NCBI GenBank assembly: GCA_036832975.1
Contig: DAITQM010000009.1
Coordinates: forward strand, 1-64,000
Source: DAITQM01 sp036832975
Lineage (GTDB): Bacteria > Pseudomonadota > Gammaproteobacteria > Xanthomonadales > Wenzhouxiangellaceae
DNA length: 64,000 nt
Direction: 5' to 3'
The position numbers and the translations under genes are program-made. Every line of letters begins with the position of its first letter. The stretch's first letter is position 1. The notes under the pieces are model-generated. The model did not search any database. It worked only from the letters and a program-made list of their open reading frames with translations, and was not told the origin of the DNA. This document shows positions 1 to 7,758 of the stretch, in pieces.

Positions 1-189
1 CCAGGCGGCGAGCGGACGGCGCTTTACCGGCGAATGAACCGGATGCTGATCGATGATTGCGTCACCGTCTCGGGCATCTCTCGGACCTTTGTGCTGATGT
101 GGGGGCGGCAATATGTCATGTGGCCCGACGTTTCCTTTGTCGGCGGCCATTTCCTGCGTTACGTCGCCCGCCGCCCGGCCGGGCCGTGA
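1..189 (+). CDS. ABC transporter substrate-binding protein, C-terminal fragment
   Basis: An open frame enters from the left edge and ends at TGA 187-189, giving the last 62 residues of a protein whose start lies outside the window. The tail (ALYRRMNRMLIDDCVTVSGI, later WPDVSFVGGHFLRY) resembles the C-terminus of family 5 periplasmic binding proteins (oligopeptide/dipeptide/nickel type). In these, a run of the form YRRMNRMLIDD precedes the end. It lies directly upstream of two OppB/OppC-type permeases and a double ATPase, which supports its role as the periplasmic ligand receptor of the same importer. The ligand cannot be inferred from this fragment. Confidence 0.6.
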   Translation, partial: PGGERTALYRRMNRMLIDDCVTVSGISRTFVLMWGRQYVMWPDVSFVGGHFLRYVARRPAGP

Positions 190-208
190 CCGCCGGCCGG
201 GCCGGGCG

Positions 209-1189
209 ATGATGCGGGTCGTTTTTTGGCGTTCATTACGGATCTTGAGCGGTAAGCTGGGGGCGGTGCTGGCACTGCTCATCGGCGTCACGTTCGGCAG
301 TTACTTGTTGATCATGTATTTCGCGCCGGACATGAGCCACCTTCTGGTCGGCAAGAATCCGAGTGCCGCCGATCTCGCCCGGCTGCGGGCCGAACTCGGT
401 TACGGCGCAGCGCCGCTCGAAGGTTACCTGCGCTTGATGTGGAACTATGTGCACGGCGATCTCGGCCGCTCCTATGCCGGCGGCGCCCCGGTCGCCGCGC
501 TGCTCGGCCGCGCGTTGCCGGTGTCGCTGGCTTTGCTGGCCCCGGGGTTCATCGCCGGTCATCTCGCCGGTTTTTCGCTCGCTGCACTCGGCGCCATCAG
601 GCCGGGCCGGGCCGCCGACCGCTGGATCATGCGCGGTGCGCTCGGCCTGATGAGTCTCAGCTTCCCGGTGGTCATCATCGTTGTGCAGATTGCGCTGGCC
701 AGCGATCTGGGCCTCCATCTTTTTCCGCTGCGCGGCTGGCCGGGTCTGGGGAGCGGAGAGTATTGGCGGTACGTGACGGTGCCGACCGCCGCCCTGTTGC
801 TGGTTACGGTCGGCTACAACGTCCGCTTTTACCGGGTGTTGATCGGCGCCGAGTTGGAGCGCGATTATGTGCGCCTGGCGCGGGCTTATGGGGCCGGCGG
901 CTGGACGGTCATCGCCGGTCACGTGCTCGGCAATATCCTGCCGCCGGTCGCGACCCGGATCGTTTATTCGCTGCCCGCGCTGGCCATCGGCGGCAGCCTG
1001 CTGCTTGAAACCTATTTCGGCGTGCCCGGCATCGGTCTGGAAAGTTATCGCGCCGTGATGAACGGAGACCAGCCGGTGTTGATGGCGATCGTCACCCTGT
1101 CGGCGGTGTTGTTGTCGTTGGCTAATCTGACGATCGATGCGCTGCACCGGCGGCTCGATCCACGGCTCGAATTGTTGGCGGCGGCATGA
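209..1189 (+). CDS. ABC transporter permease, OppB/DppB type
   Basis: Inner-membrane permease subunit of a peptide/nickel-type ABC importer. The protein has an N-terminal membrane segment (about residues 10-35), a large periplasmic loop and a C-terminal block of membrane helices. The cytoplasmic EAA-like loop ERDYVRLARAYGAGGW contacts the ATPase. The sequence near VPGIGLESYRAVMNGDQPV is typical of DppB/OppB. ATG 209 is chosen because the frame upstream overlaps the binding-protein gene and looks non-coding; the next codon, 212, is also ATG. The stop overlaps the next start (ATGA), so translation is probably coupled. The substrate is unknown. Confidence 0.85.
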   Translation: MMRVVFWRSLRILSGKLGAVLALLIGVTFGSYLLIMYFAPDMSHLLVGKNPSAADLARLRAELGYGAAPLEGYLRLMWNYVHGDLGRSYAGGAPVAALLGRALPVSLALLAPGFIAGHLAGFSLAALGAIRPGRAADRWIMRGALGLMSLSFPVVIIVVQIALASDLGLHLFPLRGWPGLGSGEYWRYVTVPTAALLLVTVGYNVRFYRVLIGAELERDYVRLARAYGAGGWTVIAGHVLGNILPPVATRIVYSLPALAIGGSLLLETYFGVPGIGLESYRAVMNGDQPVLMAIVTLSAVLLSLANLTIDALHRRLDPRLELLAAA

Positions 1190-2079
1190 ACGGAATGGAT
1201 CGACCGGCGGCGGACAAGGCGGCTTCCGGCGGCTTCCGGCATCGTCTATTCGCCCAGCCCGGTGTGCATCTCAGTCTGGCGGTGCTGGGCGTGTACGCCG
1301 CGCTGGCGGTGGCCGTGGACGCCGGCGGGTTGGCGGCCGGCTGGCCGCTGCGCGCTGGAGCACCGTGGCAGGGAATATCGCTGGCGCACTGGCTGGGGAC
1401 AAACGCCGTCGGCCAGGATATCGCCCTCAGGGTCCTGGCCGGGGCCGCCGGTTCGTTCGCCGTCGGAGTGATCGTCACGGCCGGGGCGCTCGGTCTGGGC
1501 ACCGGGCTCGGGGCGCTGGCCGGCAGTTTCGCCGGCCGTCGGCTCGACGGGGTTTTGCAATGGCTGATGAGTGTCATCGACGCCGTACCGTTTTATCTGC
1601 TCGCCGCCGCGGTATTGTTCGCTTTTGCCGGACACGCCGCGGCGTTGTATGTGACGTTGATCGTTTCTTTCTGGACGACGCCGGCCCGTCTGGTGCGTGG
1701 CGAAGTCAGACGCCTGGAACGGCGGGAGTTCGTGATCGCGGCGCGCCTTTTGGGCGTCCCGCGCCTCGTTGCCCTGGTCCGCCACGTGCTACCCAATGCC
1801 CTGCCGGTGATCGTCGCTCAGGGCCTGATCATCTTTGTGCTGGCCATCAAGACCGAAGTGGTGCTGAGCTTCATCGGGCTCGGCGAGACCGGCGGCATCA
1901 GTTGGGGCGTGCTGCTCGCCGAAAGCGCCGGTGAGGTGCCGAGCGGGCATTTCGGAAATTTCATCGGCGCGACGGTGATGATGGCGGGGCTGATTCTGGC
2001 CGCCAACCGCCTGGCCGAATCTTTGCAGGTCGCCGCCGATCCCCGAATGGCCGCCGCCGGCCGGACGGCGGTGGGCTAG
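1186..2079 (+). CDS. ABC transporter permease, OppC/DppC type
   Basis: Second inner-membrane permease of the importer, 297 residues. It has an N-terminal helix, the OppC N-terminal region (HWLGTNAVGQDIALRVLAGA matches the HxxGTDxxGRD-type motif), several membrane helices and the EAA loop (RREFVIAARLLGVPR). The IKTEVVLSFIGLG segment near the C-terminus is characteristic of DppC/OppC. It starts inside the stop codon of the upstream permease and ends 2 bp before the ATPase gene. It should pair with the other permease to form the membrane channel. Confidence 0.85.
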   Translation: MNGMDRPAADKAASGGFRHRLFAQPGVHLSLAVLGVYAALAVAVDAGGLAAGWPLRAGAPWQGISLAHWLGTNAVGQDIALRVLAGAAGSFAVGVIVTAGALGLGTGLGALAGSFAGRRLDGVLQWLMSVIDAVPFYLLAAAVLFAFAGHAAALYVTLIVSFWTTPARLVRGEVRRLERREFVIAARLLGVPRLVALVRHVLPNALPVIVAQGLIIFVLAIKTEVVLSFIGLGETGGISWGVLLAESAGEVPSGHFGNFIGATVMMAGLILAANRLAESLQVAADPRMAAAGRTAVG

Positions 2080-2081
2080 GC

Positions 2082-4078
2082 ATGATGCCGCCGCTGGTCG
2101 AAGCAGACGGGTTCGGTCTCGCCCTGCCCGGCGCCGGACGTTTGCTCGGCGCTCTCGATTTTAAGATCGCCACCGGCGAACGGGTCGGCTGGACCGGGGA
2201 GTCGGGGAGCGGCAAGACGCTGCTCGCCTCCTGCCTGCTCGGCTTGCAACCGGCCGGAGCGGAGCTGAGCGGGACGCTGCGTTTCGCCGGACGCCGACTT
2301 CAGTTCCTGTCGTCTCGGGAGTGGCGGCGGTTGCGCGGGGGCGAGGTGGCGATGATCTTTCAGGATCCAACGGCCTCCCTCAACCCGGTTCGGCCGGTCG
2401 GTGCGCAGTTGCTCGAAATCGCCCGCCGCCACCGTTTCCGGCAGCGGGCGGCGGCCCGCCGTTATTGCCTGGAAGTACTGGAAAAACTCGCTTTCGACGA
2501 TCCCGCCGCGGTTTACCGGACCTACCCCCACCGCCTGTCGGGCGGCCAGCAGCAGCGGATTCTGATCGCCATGGCGATGATTTGCCGCCCGCGGTTAGCG
2601 ATTCTCGATGAACCGAGCGCCGCGCTCGACGGTCTGACCCGCGCCCGGCTGCTGGCCCAGATGCACGAGTTGCACGAACAACACGGCACGACGCTGTGGC
2701 TGATCAGCCATGATCTCGGCCTGCTCGCCGGGGTGTGCGATCGGCTGTTCGTGATCTACCGCGGGCGGCTGATGGAGGACGCCCCGGCCGGCGAATTGCT
2801 GGCCCGCCCGTCCCACCCCTACAGCCGACTCCTCGCCGCGGCGCGTCCCCGGTTGCCGGATTCGACCGGTTGCGACCCGGCGGTCCCGGCCCTGGCCCAG
2901 TCCCTCGCCCTGGCCGCCACGCCGCCGGCGCAACGCTCCGCGGGCTGTCCTTATGCCCCGCGCTGCGCGCTTGCCGATGAACGATGCCAGCGCGAAATGC
3001 CGGAAGCGGCCACCTTCCCAACCCCGGGCATACCCGGCCGCCGCCGTGTTGCCTGCTTTCATCCATGGTCCGCGATGGGCGATGCCGGAGCGAGCGTCGG
3101 CGCTGCCGGGCGCTGGCCAAGCTCTGTTCGGGATGCCGCCACGGTGGACGATGGGCCGGGGGACTCTGCCGAACCCGGGGATCCGCGGCACGGCGAGCTG
3201 CTGGCGGTGCGCGGCCTCCGGGCGCGCCATCCCGGGACCGGAAGCGAGGCGCTCAAGGCGGTCGATTTCACCCTCATGCCCGGCGAGATCCTGGGTGTCA
3301 CCGGCGTGTCGGGGGCGGGGAAAAGCACCCTGGCACGCGCCCTGTTCGGCCTCGTGCCGGTGACCGGCGGGGATCTTTTGTGGCACGGCAAGCCGCTGGC
3401 GCCGGCGGCGTTTCACCGCGTGGCGCAACTACTCTGGCAACATCCGGGCGCCGCCCTCGATCCACGGCTGACCGCCGGCCGCAGTATCGGTGAGGCGTTG
3501 TCCGTTGCCGGGCTGCCGGGCGAGCCTGTGGCGCGGCGGGTGGATGAGCTGTTGTCCGCAGTACAACTGGAGACGGCCGTCGCCGGCCGTTATCCGCACC
3601 AATTGTCGATCGGCCAGCGGGCCCGGGTGACGATCGCCAGGGCGCTGGCCGCCGAACCGNNNNNNNNNNNNNNNNNNNNNNNNNNNNNNNNNNNNNNNNN
3701 NNNNNNNNNNNNNNNNNNNNNNNNNNNNNNNNNNNNNNNNNNNNNNNNNNNNNNNNNNNGTCGATCGGCCAGCGGGCCCGGGTGACGATCGCCAGGGCGC
3801 TGGCCGCCGAACCGCAATTGCTGGTCGCCGACGAACCGTTCGCGGCGCTCGATGCTCCGGTGCAAACGGAGATCATCCGCCTTCTGGCCCGCTTGAATCG
3901 CGAGCGCGGGGTGGCGATGATCGTCATCGCCCACGACCTGGCGGCGCTGGCGATGCTCGCCGGGCGGATCATGGTCATCGACCGCGGCAGCATCGTCGAA
4001 AGCACCACGATGCCCTGCTTGCTGTCGGCGCCAGTTCACCCGCTCAGCCGCGCTCTGGTCGCCGCGGCGCAGCGCTAG
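2082..4078 (+). CDS. Fused double-ATPase ABC transporter subunit (Dpp/Opp D-F type), interrupted by an assembly gap
   Basis: Cytoplasmic ATPase with two nucleotide-binding domains in one chain, as in YejF-type proteins. Domain 1 has Walker A GESGSGKT, signature LSGGQQQR, a Walker B ending in DEPSAALD, and the Cys-containing oligo-HPY tail (CPYAPRCALADERCQREMPE). Domain 2 has Walker A GVSGAGKS, a degenerate signature LSIGQRAR, and Walker B LLVADEPFAALDA. The frame breaks at a run of 100 Ns. Flanking the gap is the same 55-bp sequence. Collapsing the duplicate (removing 155 bp) restores one continuous frame of about 613 codons, because the right-hand part moves exactly into the left-hand frame. 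The break is therefore an assembly artefact and probably not a pseudogene. Confidence 0.85.
3605..3814. other. Scaffold gap (100 N) flanked by a duplicated 55-bp contig overlap
   Basis: Positions 3660-3759 are 100 Ns. The 55 bases before the gap (3605-3659) are repeated exactly after it (3760-3814). This is what remains when two contigs sharing a 55-base overlap are joined by a fixed-length N spacer without merging. The true sequence is very likely continuous here. Confidence 0.95.
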
Positions 4079-4126
4079 CAGGTAGAATCTGTGACTTCGT
4101 TTCCGGCAACCCCAGGGAGTTGGCCG

Positions 4127-4696
4127 ATGTCTCTTCCACCACCCGTGCTGCGCAGTAGGTCATCCGGCAAAACGTTCGGCGTGCTGCTGTTCGCCGCGGG
4201 ATCGCTGCTGTTGGCGGCGTGTTCGGGGACGCGTGAGGTTCGCGGCCTACCGCCGCTGGTCCGCGTCGGCCAGTTGCAGGCGCTGGCCGTGCCGCCCCAG
4301 GTGACCCTCCGGGTACAGAACCCGAACGGCGTGCCGCTTGCGGTGACCCGCTTCGACCTCGAATTCATCATCGACGGGGATCGGATCGCCCTCGACAGCC
4401 AAGGGCTCGGTCTCGAAATCATCGCCTACAGTGCGGAGGAAATCGCCGTTCCGATCACCCTGGAACCGCCGCTCGGCGCCCGTCTTGCCGCCGCCAACAT
4501 CGACGATCAGCCGGGTTGGGAAATTTCCGGCAAACTCATCGTGGCCGAAGGCCACGACTCGCCGTTCCGGGCCGCCGGCTTGTTCTATCCCATTCCCGGC
4601 GTCGCTGGCGCCTGGCGTGCGACGACCACCGACAGCGGTTTCGAACCGCAACGCCGCGCCGAGCGGCCTCAATTCCCGCTGCCCCGCCGCCGCTGA
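4127..4696 (+). CDS. LEA14/WHy-like lipoprotein
   Basis: Predicted lipoprotein of 189 residues. The N-terminal hydrophobic segment ends in a lipobox (LLLAAC, Cys at about residue 32). The rest matches the water-stress/hypersensitive-response (LEA type 2) fold, with the signature VTLRVQNPNGVPLAVTRFDL followed by alternating beta strands. ATG 4127 is preferred over an upstream GTG (4091) because AGGGAG lies about 11 bp upstream and the lipoprotein signal then sits properly at the N-terminus. Bacterial members are thought to protect envelope components under stress; the actual role here is unknown. It stands alone after the transporter genes. Confidence 0.75.
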   Translation: MSLPPPVLRSRSSGKTFGVLLFAAGSLLLAACSGTREVRGLPPLVRVGQLQALAVPPQVTLRVQNPNGVPLAVTRFDLEFIIDGDRIALDSQGLGLEIIAYSAEEIAVPITLEPPLGARLAAANIDDQPGWEISGKLIVAEGHDSPFRAAGLFYPIPGVAGAWRATTTDSGFEPQRRAERPQFPLPRRR

Positions 4697-4839
4697 ATCG
4701 GCGGCCCAGCCGGGACGAAGGTGATGGGCTGGCAGCCTGTCGGTCGATGTGCTGAACGATGGCATAATGGGGCTCCGAGCGGGCGGCCGCATGTGATTGC
4801 GACCGGCGGGATTCGTCTTTGACTGGAGGGGAATGAACC

Positions 4840-5406
4840 ATGTCTTTGCGTATTTGTTTCGATCTCGACGACGACGATCTGCAGCACCTCAAAATGTTGA
4901 TGAAGCAGGCGTCGCGCGCCGGCCGGGAGGTCGGCGACAAAAAAATCTTGAAAAAATGCCGCAAAATGATCGGCGACGTCGAAAAAGCGAAGGCCCCCGA
5001 ATTCATCAAAGAGCGAATCCGGGTGCTGGGCGCCTTGATCGACATGGTCGAGGACAAAAGCTGGAACCTGCCCGAACCCGAGCGTGACCATGTTTTGCAG
5101 GCGTTGGTCTATTTCTCCGACCCTGAGGATCTGATCCCGGACCAGACGCCCGGCCTCGGCTTTCTCGACGATGCGATCATGATCGAGTTGGTTGGCCGCG
5201 AGTTGAAACCCGAACTCGACGCCTACCGTGATTTCGTCGCTTTCCGCGACGCCGAAATCGCGCGCCGCGGCCTCAAAGCCAAGGAGATCGGCCGGGCCGA
5301 GTGGCTGGAGGAGCAACGCCACCAGTTGATCGATCGGATGCGCCGCCGGCGGCGGGCGCGCGGCAGCGGCCGCAACGGACGGGGCAGCGCGTTTTCGTTC
5401 TGGTAA
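4840..5406 (+). CDS. DUF1232 (YkvA-like) protein
   Basis: A 188-residue protein. The central stretch around ALVYFSDPEDLIPDQTPGLG followed by FLDDAIMIELV matches the DUF1232/YkvA signature (YxxxPxDxIPDxxPxxGxxDD). The first 90 residues are charged and helical. The C-terminus is very rich in Arg (QLIDRMRRRRRARG) and could bind nucleic acid or membranes. A clear Shine-Dalgarno sequence (GGAGGGGA) precedes ATG 4840. Its stop is 21 bp from the convergent elaA stop. No molecular function is established for the family. Confidence 0.8.
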   Translation: MSLRICFDLDDDDLQHLKMLMKQASRAGREVGDKKILKKCRKMIGDVEKAKAPEFIKERIRVLGALIDMVEDKSWNLPEPERDHVLQALVYFSDPEDLIPDQTPGLGFLDDAIMIELVGRELKPELDAYRDFVAFRDAEIARRGLKAKEIGRAEWLEEQRHQLIDRMRRRRRARGSGRNGRGSAFSFW

Positions 5407-5427
5407 GCCGTTGACGGGGTTCGCGGT

Positions 5428-5913
5428 TTATGCCGTGAGCAGCATATCGATGTGCAAAATGCCGTCTTCGTCGTAGGTCGGGCCGGCCGGGACGAAGCCG
5501 AGTTCGCTGTAGAAGCGTTGCAAGTGGGCTTGGGCCGCAACCTTGATCGGCAGCGGGCCGAATTCGCCGCGGCAGCGGGCGATCCCTTCACGCATCAACG
5601 CCAGGCCTATGCCGCGCCCGCGCCACGGCGGCATGACCAGCACCCGGCCGATCGCCGCGCGCTCTTCCCCGATCGGCGGCAGGACGCGCAAAGCGGCCCG
5701 CACTTTGTTTTTCCCGGCCCAGGTGACCAGATGCCAGGCGCCGAGATCGCGGCCGTCGAGTTCCTGGTACGGGCAACGCTGTTCGACGACAAACACCGCG
5801 CTGCGCGCCGCCAGCAGGGCATAAACCTCCTCGCTCGAAAACGCCGGCCACGGCCGCCAATCCCATGCCAGGTCTGTTTTGCCGTCTTGCAATGTTTCAG
5901 CGCTCATGTTCAA
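5428..5913 (-). CDS. elaA: GNAT-family N-acetyltransferase, ElaA-like
   Basis: Small acetyltransferase of the ElaA subfamily, 161 residues. Diagnostic features are EVYALLAARSAVFVVEQRCP with YQELDGRDLGAWHLV, then the acetyl-CoA-binding region (IGRVLVMPPWRGRGIGLALM, a Q/RxxGxG/A-type loop) and the C-terminal strand FYSELGFVPAGPTYDEDGI. Translation starts at ATG 5913 or, two codons later, at ATG 5907. It is transcribed divergently from the SET gene with only about 40 bp between starts. The physiological substrate of ElaA is unknown. Confidence 0.85.
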   Translation of the reverse strand: MNMSAETLQDGKTDLAWDWRPWPAFSSEEVYALLAARSAVFVVEQRCPYQELDGRDLGAWHLVTWAGKNKVRAALRVLPPIGEERAAIGRVLVMPPWRGRGIGLALMREGIARCRGEFGPLPIKVAAQAHLQRFYSELGFVPAGPTYDEDGILHIDMLLTA

Positions 5914-5950
5914 CTACGCCGCTTTGAATTCTGTAAGGCTATCATGCAGC

Positions 5951-6298
5951 ATGAAAAAAAGAACACCGTCGGCACCGGCCGTCGATAACGGCAACGAATT
6001 GGTTTATGTCGCACCCTCAGCAATCCATGGTTTCGGCCTCTTCGCCCGCTGCCGGCTGCCCCGCAACACGCTGATCGGTACCTACTTCGGACGGGCGACG
6101 CGCCGCAATGGCAAATATGTCCTGTGGATCTGGAGTGAAGAGTCGGCGCGCTGGGAAGGCGTCAATGGGACCAATGAAATGCGTTTTTTGAATCACTCCG
6201 CGACTCCCAATGCCGAATTCGACGGCCTCGAACTTTACGCGCTGCGGAAAATCGATAAAGACGAGGAAATCACTTTCGATTATCAATGGGGGCCGTGA
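5951..6298 (+). CDS. Small stand-alone SET-domain protein (putative lysine methyltransferase)
   Basis: The 115-residue protein is little more than a SET domain. The N-terminal SIHGFGLFA-like motif (AIHGFGLFARCRLPRNTLIG), the SAM-binding/active-site motif RFLNHSATPNAEF and the closing EEITFDYQW are all present. SET enzymes transfer methyl groups from S-adenosylmethionine to protein lysines; the bacterial target is unknown. The start is placed at ATG 5951 because upstream codons overlap the divergent elaA 5-prime end. The stop overlaps the GTG start of the exonuclease gene by 4 bp (GTGA), suggesting translational coupling. Confidence 0.8.
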   Translation: MKKRTPSAPAVDNGNELVYVAPSAIHGFGLFARCRLPRNTLIGTYFGRATRRNGKYVLWIWSEESARWEGVNGTNEMRFLNHSATPNAEFDGLELYALRKIDKDEEITFDYQWGP

Positions 6299-7068
6299 AA
6301 CTCGCGACTTGGAACGTCAATTCGCTGCGCGTCCGAGGCGCGCAGGTGCTCGACTGGCTGGCGACGAACCCCGTCGATGTGCTGGCCGTACAGGAAACCA
6401 AGCTGATCGACGCGCGTTTTCCGAGTGCCGAATTCGAGGCCGCCGGTTACCACGCCTGTTTCACCGGCCAGCCTACTTACAACGGCGTGGCGTTGCTCAG
6501 CCGTGCGCCGCCGGCCGATATTCTGACCGATCCCCCGGGCGTTGAAAGCGGCGAGCGGCGGATCATCGCGGCAACATACGGTGCCGTCCGCGTGGTGAAC
6601 CTCTATGTGATCAACGGCCAGGAAGTAGGCAGCGGGAAATACGCCAGGAAAATGGCGTGGCTCGAACAGGTCGGCGGCTGGCTGGCGGCCGAAGCGCGGC
6701 GCCACTCCCGCTTGATCGTCGCCGGCGATTTCAATATCGCCCCCGAGGATGCCGACGTTCACGACCCGGCGCTCTGGCACGAACGTATTCTGTGCAGCAG
6801 TGCCGAACGCGAGGCCCTCCGCCGGTTGCAGACCCATGCCGGCATCGACGATTGTTTCCGGCGTTTTGCGCAGCCACCCGGCAGTTTCAGTTGGTGGGAT
6901 TACCGGCAGGCGGCGTTCCGCCGCAACCTCGGCCTCAGAATCGACCTGATACTCGCCTCGCCCGGCCTGCGCTGTGTCGCCTGCACGATCGACCGCACGC
7001 CGCGCGCCTGGGAACGCCCTTCCGACCACGCCCCGGTGATCGCCGAGTTCGCGCTCGACGCCGACTGA
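6295..7068 (+). CDS. xthA: Exodeoxyribonuclease III
   Basis: Member of the EEP/exonuclease III family, which incises DNA at abasic sites and trims 3-prime blocked ends in base-excision repair. Visible motifs are KLATWNVNSLRVR (metal-site Asn), DVLAVQETKL (catalytic Glu), NLYVINGQ, LIVAGDFNIAPEDADV (catalytic Asp and Asn), LGLRIDLILAS and the terminal SDHAPVIAEF (catalytic His). GTG 6295 gives the family-typical start VKLATWNVNS and a 4-bp overlap with the SET gene; ATG 6286 is an alternative. Length is about 257 residues, as expected. Confidence 0.92.
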   Translation: MKLATWNVNSLRVRGAQVLDWLATNPVDVLAVQETKLIDARFPSAEFEAAGYHACFTGQPTYNGVALLSRAPPADILTDPPGVESGERRIIAATYGAVRVVNLYVINGQEVGSGKYARKMAWLEQVGGWLAAEARRHSRLIVAGDFNIAPEDADVHDPALWHERILCSSAEREALRRLQTHAGIDDCFRRFAQPPGSFSWWDYRQAAFRRNLGLRIDLILASPGLRCVACTIDRTPRAWERPSDHAPVIAEFALDAD

Positions 7069-7204
7069 TTTGTTCCGCCTGCTTCGCCGCCCGGCACCCA
7101 ATTTTCACTGTTGCTAGGGTGATCACTCTAGTGTTCGTCCTTATCTTGTTATTGCAACGGCGTAAGCCGAGTGACGTAACCATCTCAGCTCCAGGAGAGA
7201 CATC

Positions 7205-7669
7205 ATGGCCAAAGCATCCGTCAAGAAAACCGCCGGCGCCAAGCCGACGTTGAAAACCGCCTTCGACCCGGTCGTCGATTCGGCTCGCGACATCTGGCTC
7301 GCCGGCCTCGGCGCTTTCGCGCTGGCCCAGCAGGAAGGCAGCAAGGTTCTGAGCCAGGGCAGCAAACTGTTCGATCAACTTGTCAAGGAAGGCAGCAAGC
7401 TCGAGGACAAGACCCGCAAAGCCGCCACCGGCGCTGCCGATGACGTCAAAGGCAATATCGAAAACCGCGTCCAACAGGTCAAGGCGACCGCGCAGAGCAA
7501 TTGGGACAAGCTCGAGAAAGTGTTCGAGCAGCGCGTCGCCAAGGCGTTGAGCCGCCTCGGTGTCCCGACCGCGGACGAAGTCCAGCAACTGATCAAGAAG
7601 GTCGATGCGCTGAGCAAGGAAGTCCGCGCTCTGAACCAGAAAGGCCCGGCCGGCAGAGCCGCGGCCTGA
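7205..7669 (+). CDS. Phasin-family protein (PhaF/PhaI-like)
   Basis: A 154-residue Ala/Lys-rich helical protein of the polyhydroxyalkanoate granule-associated family. Recognisable features are DIWLAGLGAFALAQQEGSKV and the following amphipathic helices (QVKATAQSNWDKLEKVFEQR), then a short coiled coil (DEVQQLIKKVDALSKEVRAL). Phasins coat PHA granules or act as general chaperone-like proteins. No PHA synthase lies in the window, so the storage-granule role is inferred from the family. AGGAGAGA precedes ATG 7205 at good spacing. A strong terminator follows. Confidence 0.85.
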   Translation: MAKASVKKTAGAKPTLKTAFDPVVDSARDIWLAGLGAFALAQQEGSKVLSQGSKLFDQLVKEGSKLEDKTRKAATGAADDVKGNIENRVQQVKATAQSNWDKLEKVFEQRVAKALSRLGVPTADEVQQLIKKVDALSKEVRALNQKGPAGRAAA

Positions 7670-7721
7670 AAACCCGATTCGCTCCCCCCGAAGCAGCGTT
7701 AATTCCTTTACGCTGCCTTGA

Positions 7722-7748
7722 CGCCCGGACCCTCCGGGCGTTTTTTTT
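7722..7748 (+). terminator. Rho-independent terminator of the phasin gene
   Basis: A perfect 8-bp GC stem (CGCCCGGA / TCCGGGCG, loop CCC) is directly followed by eight Ts at 7741-7748. It lies 52 bp after the phasin stop and just before the convergent dnaE stop. Confidence 0.92.
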
Positions 7749-7758
7749 GGGGGGTGGT

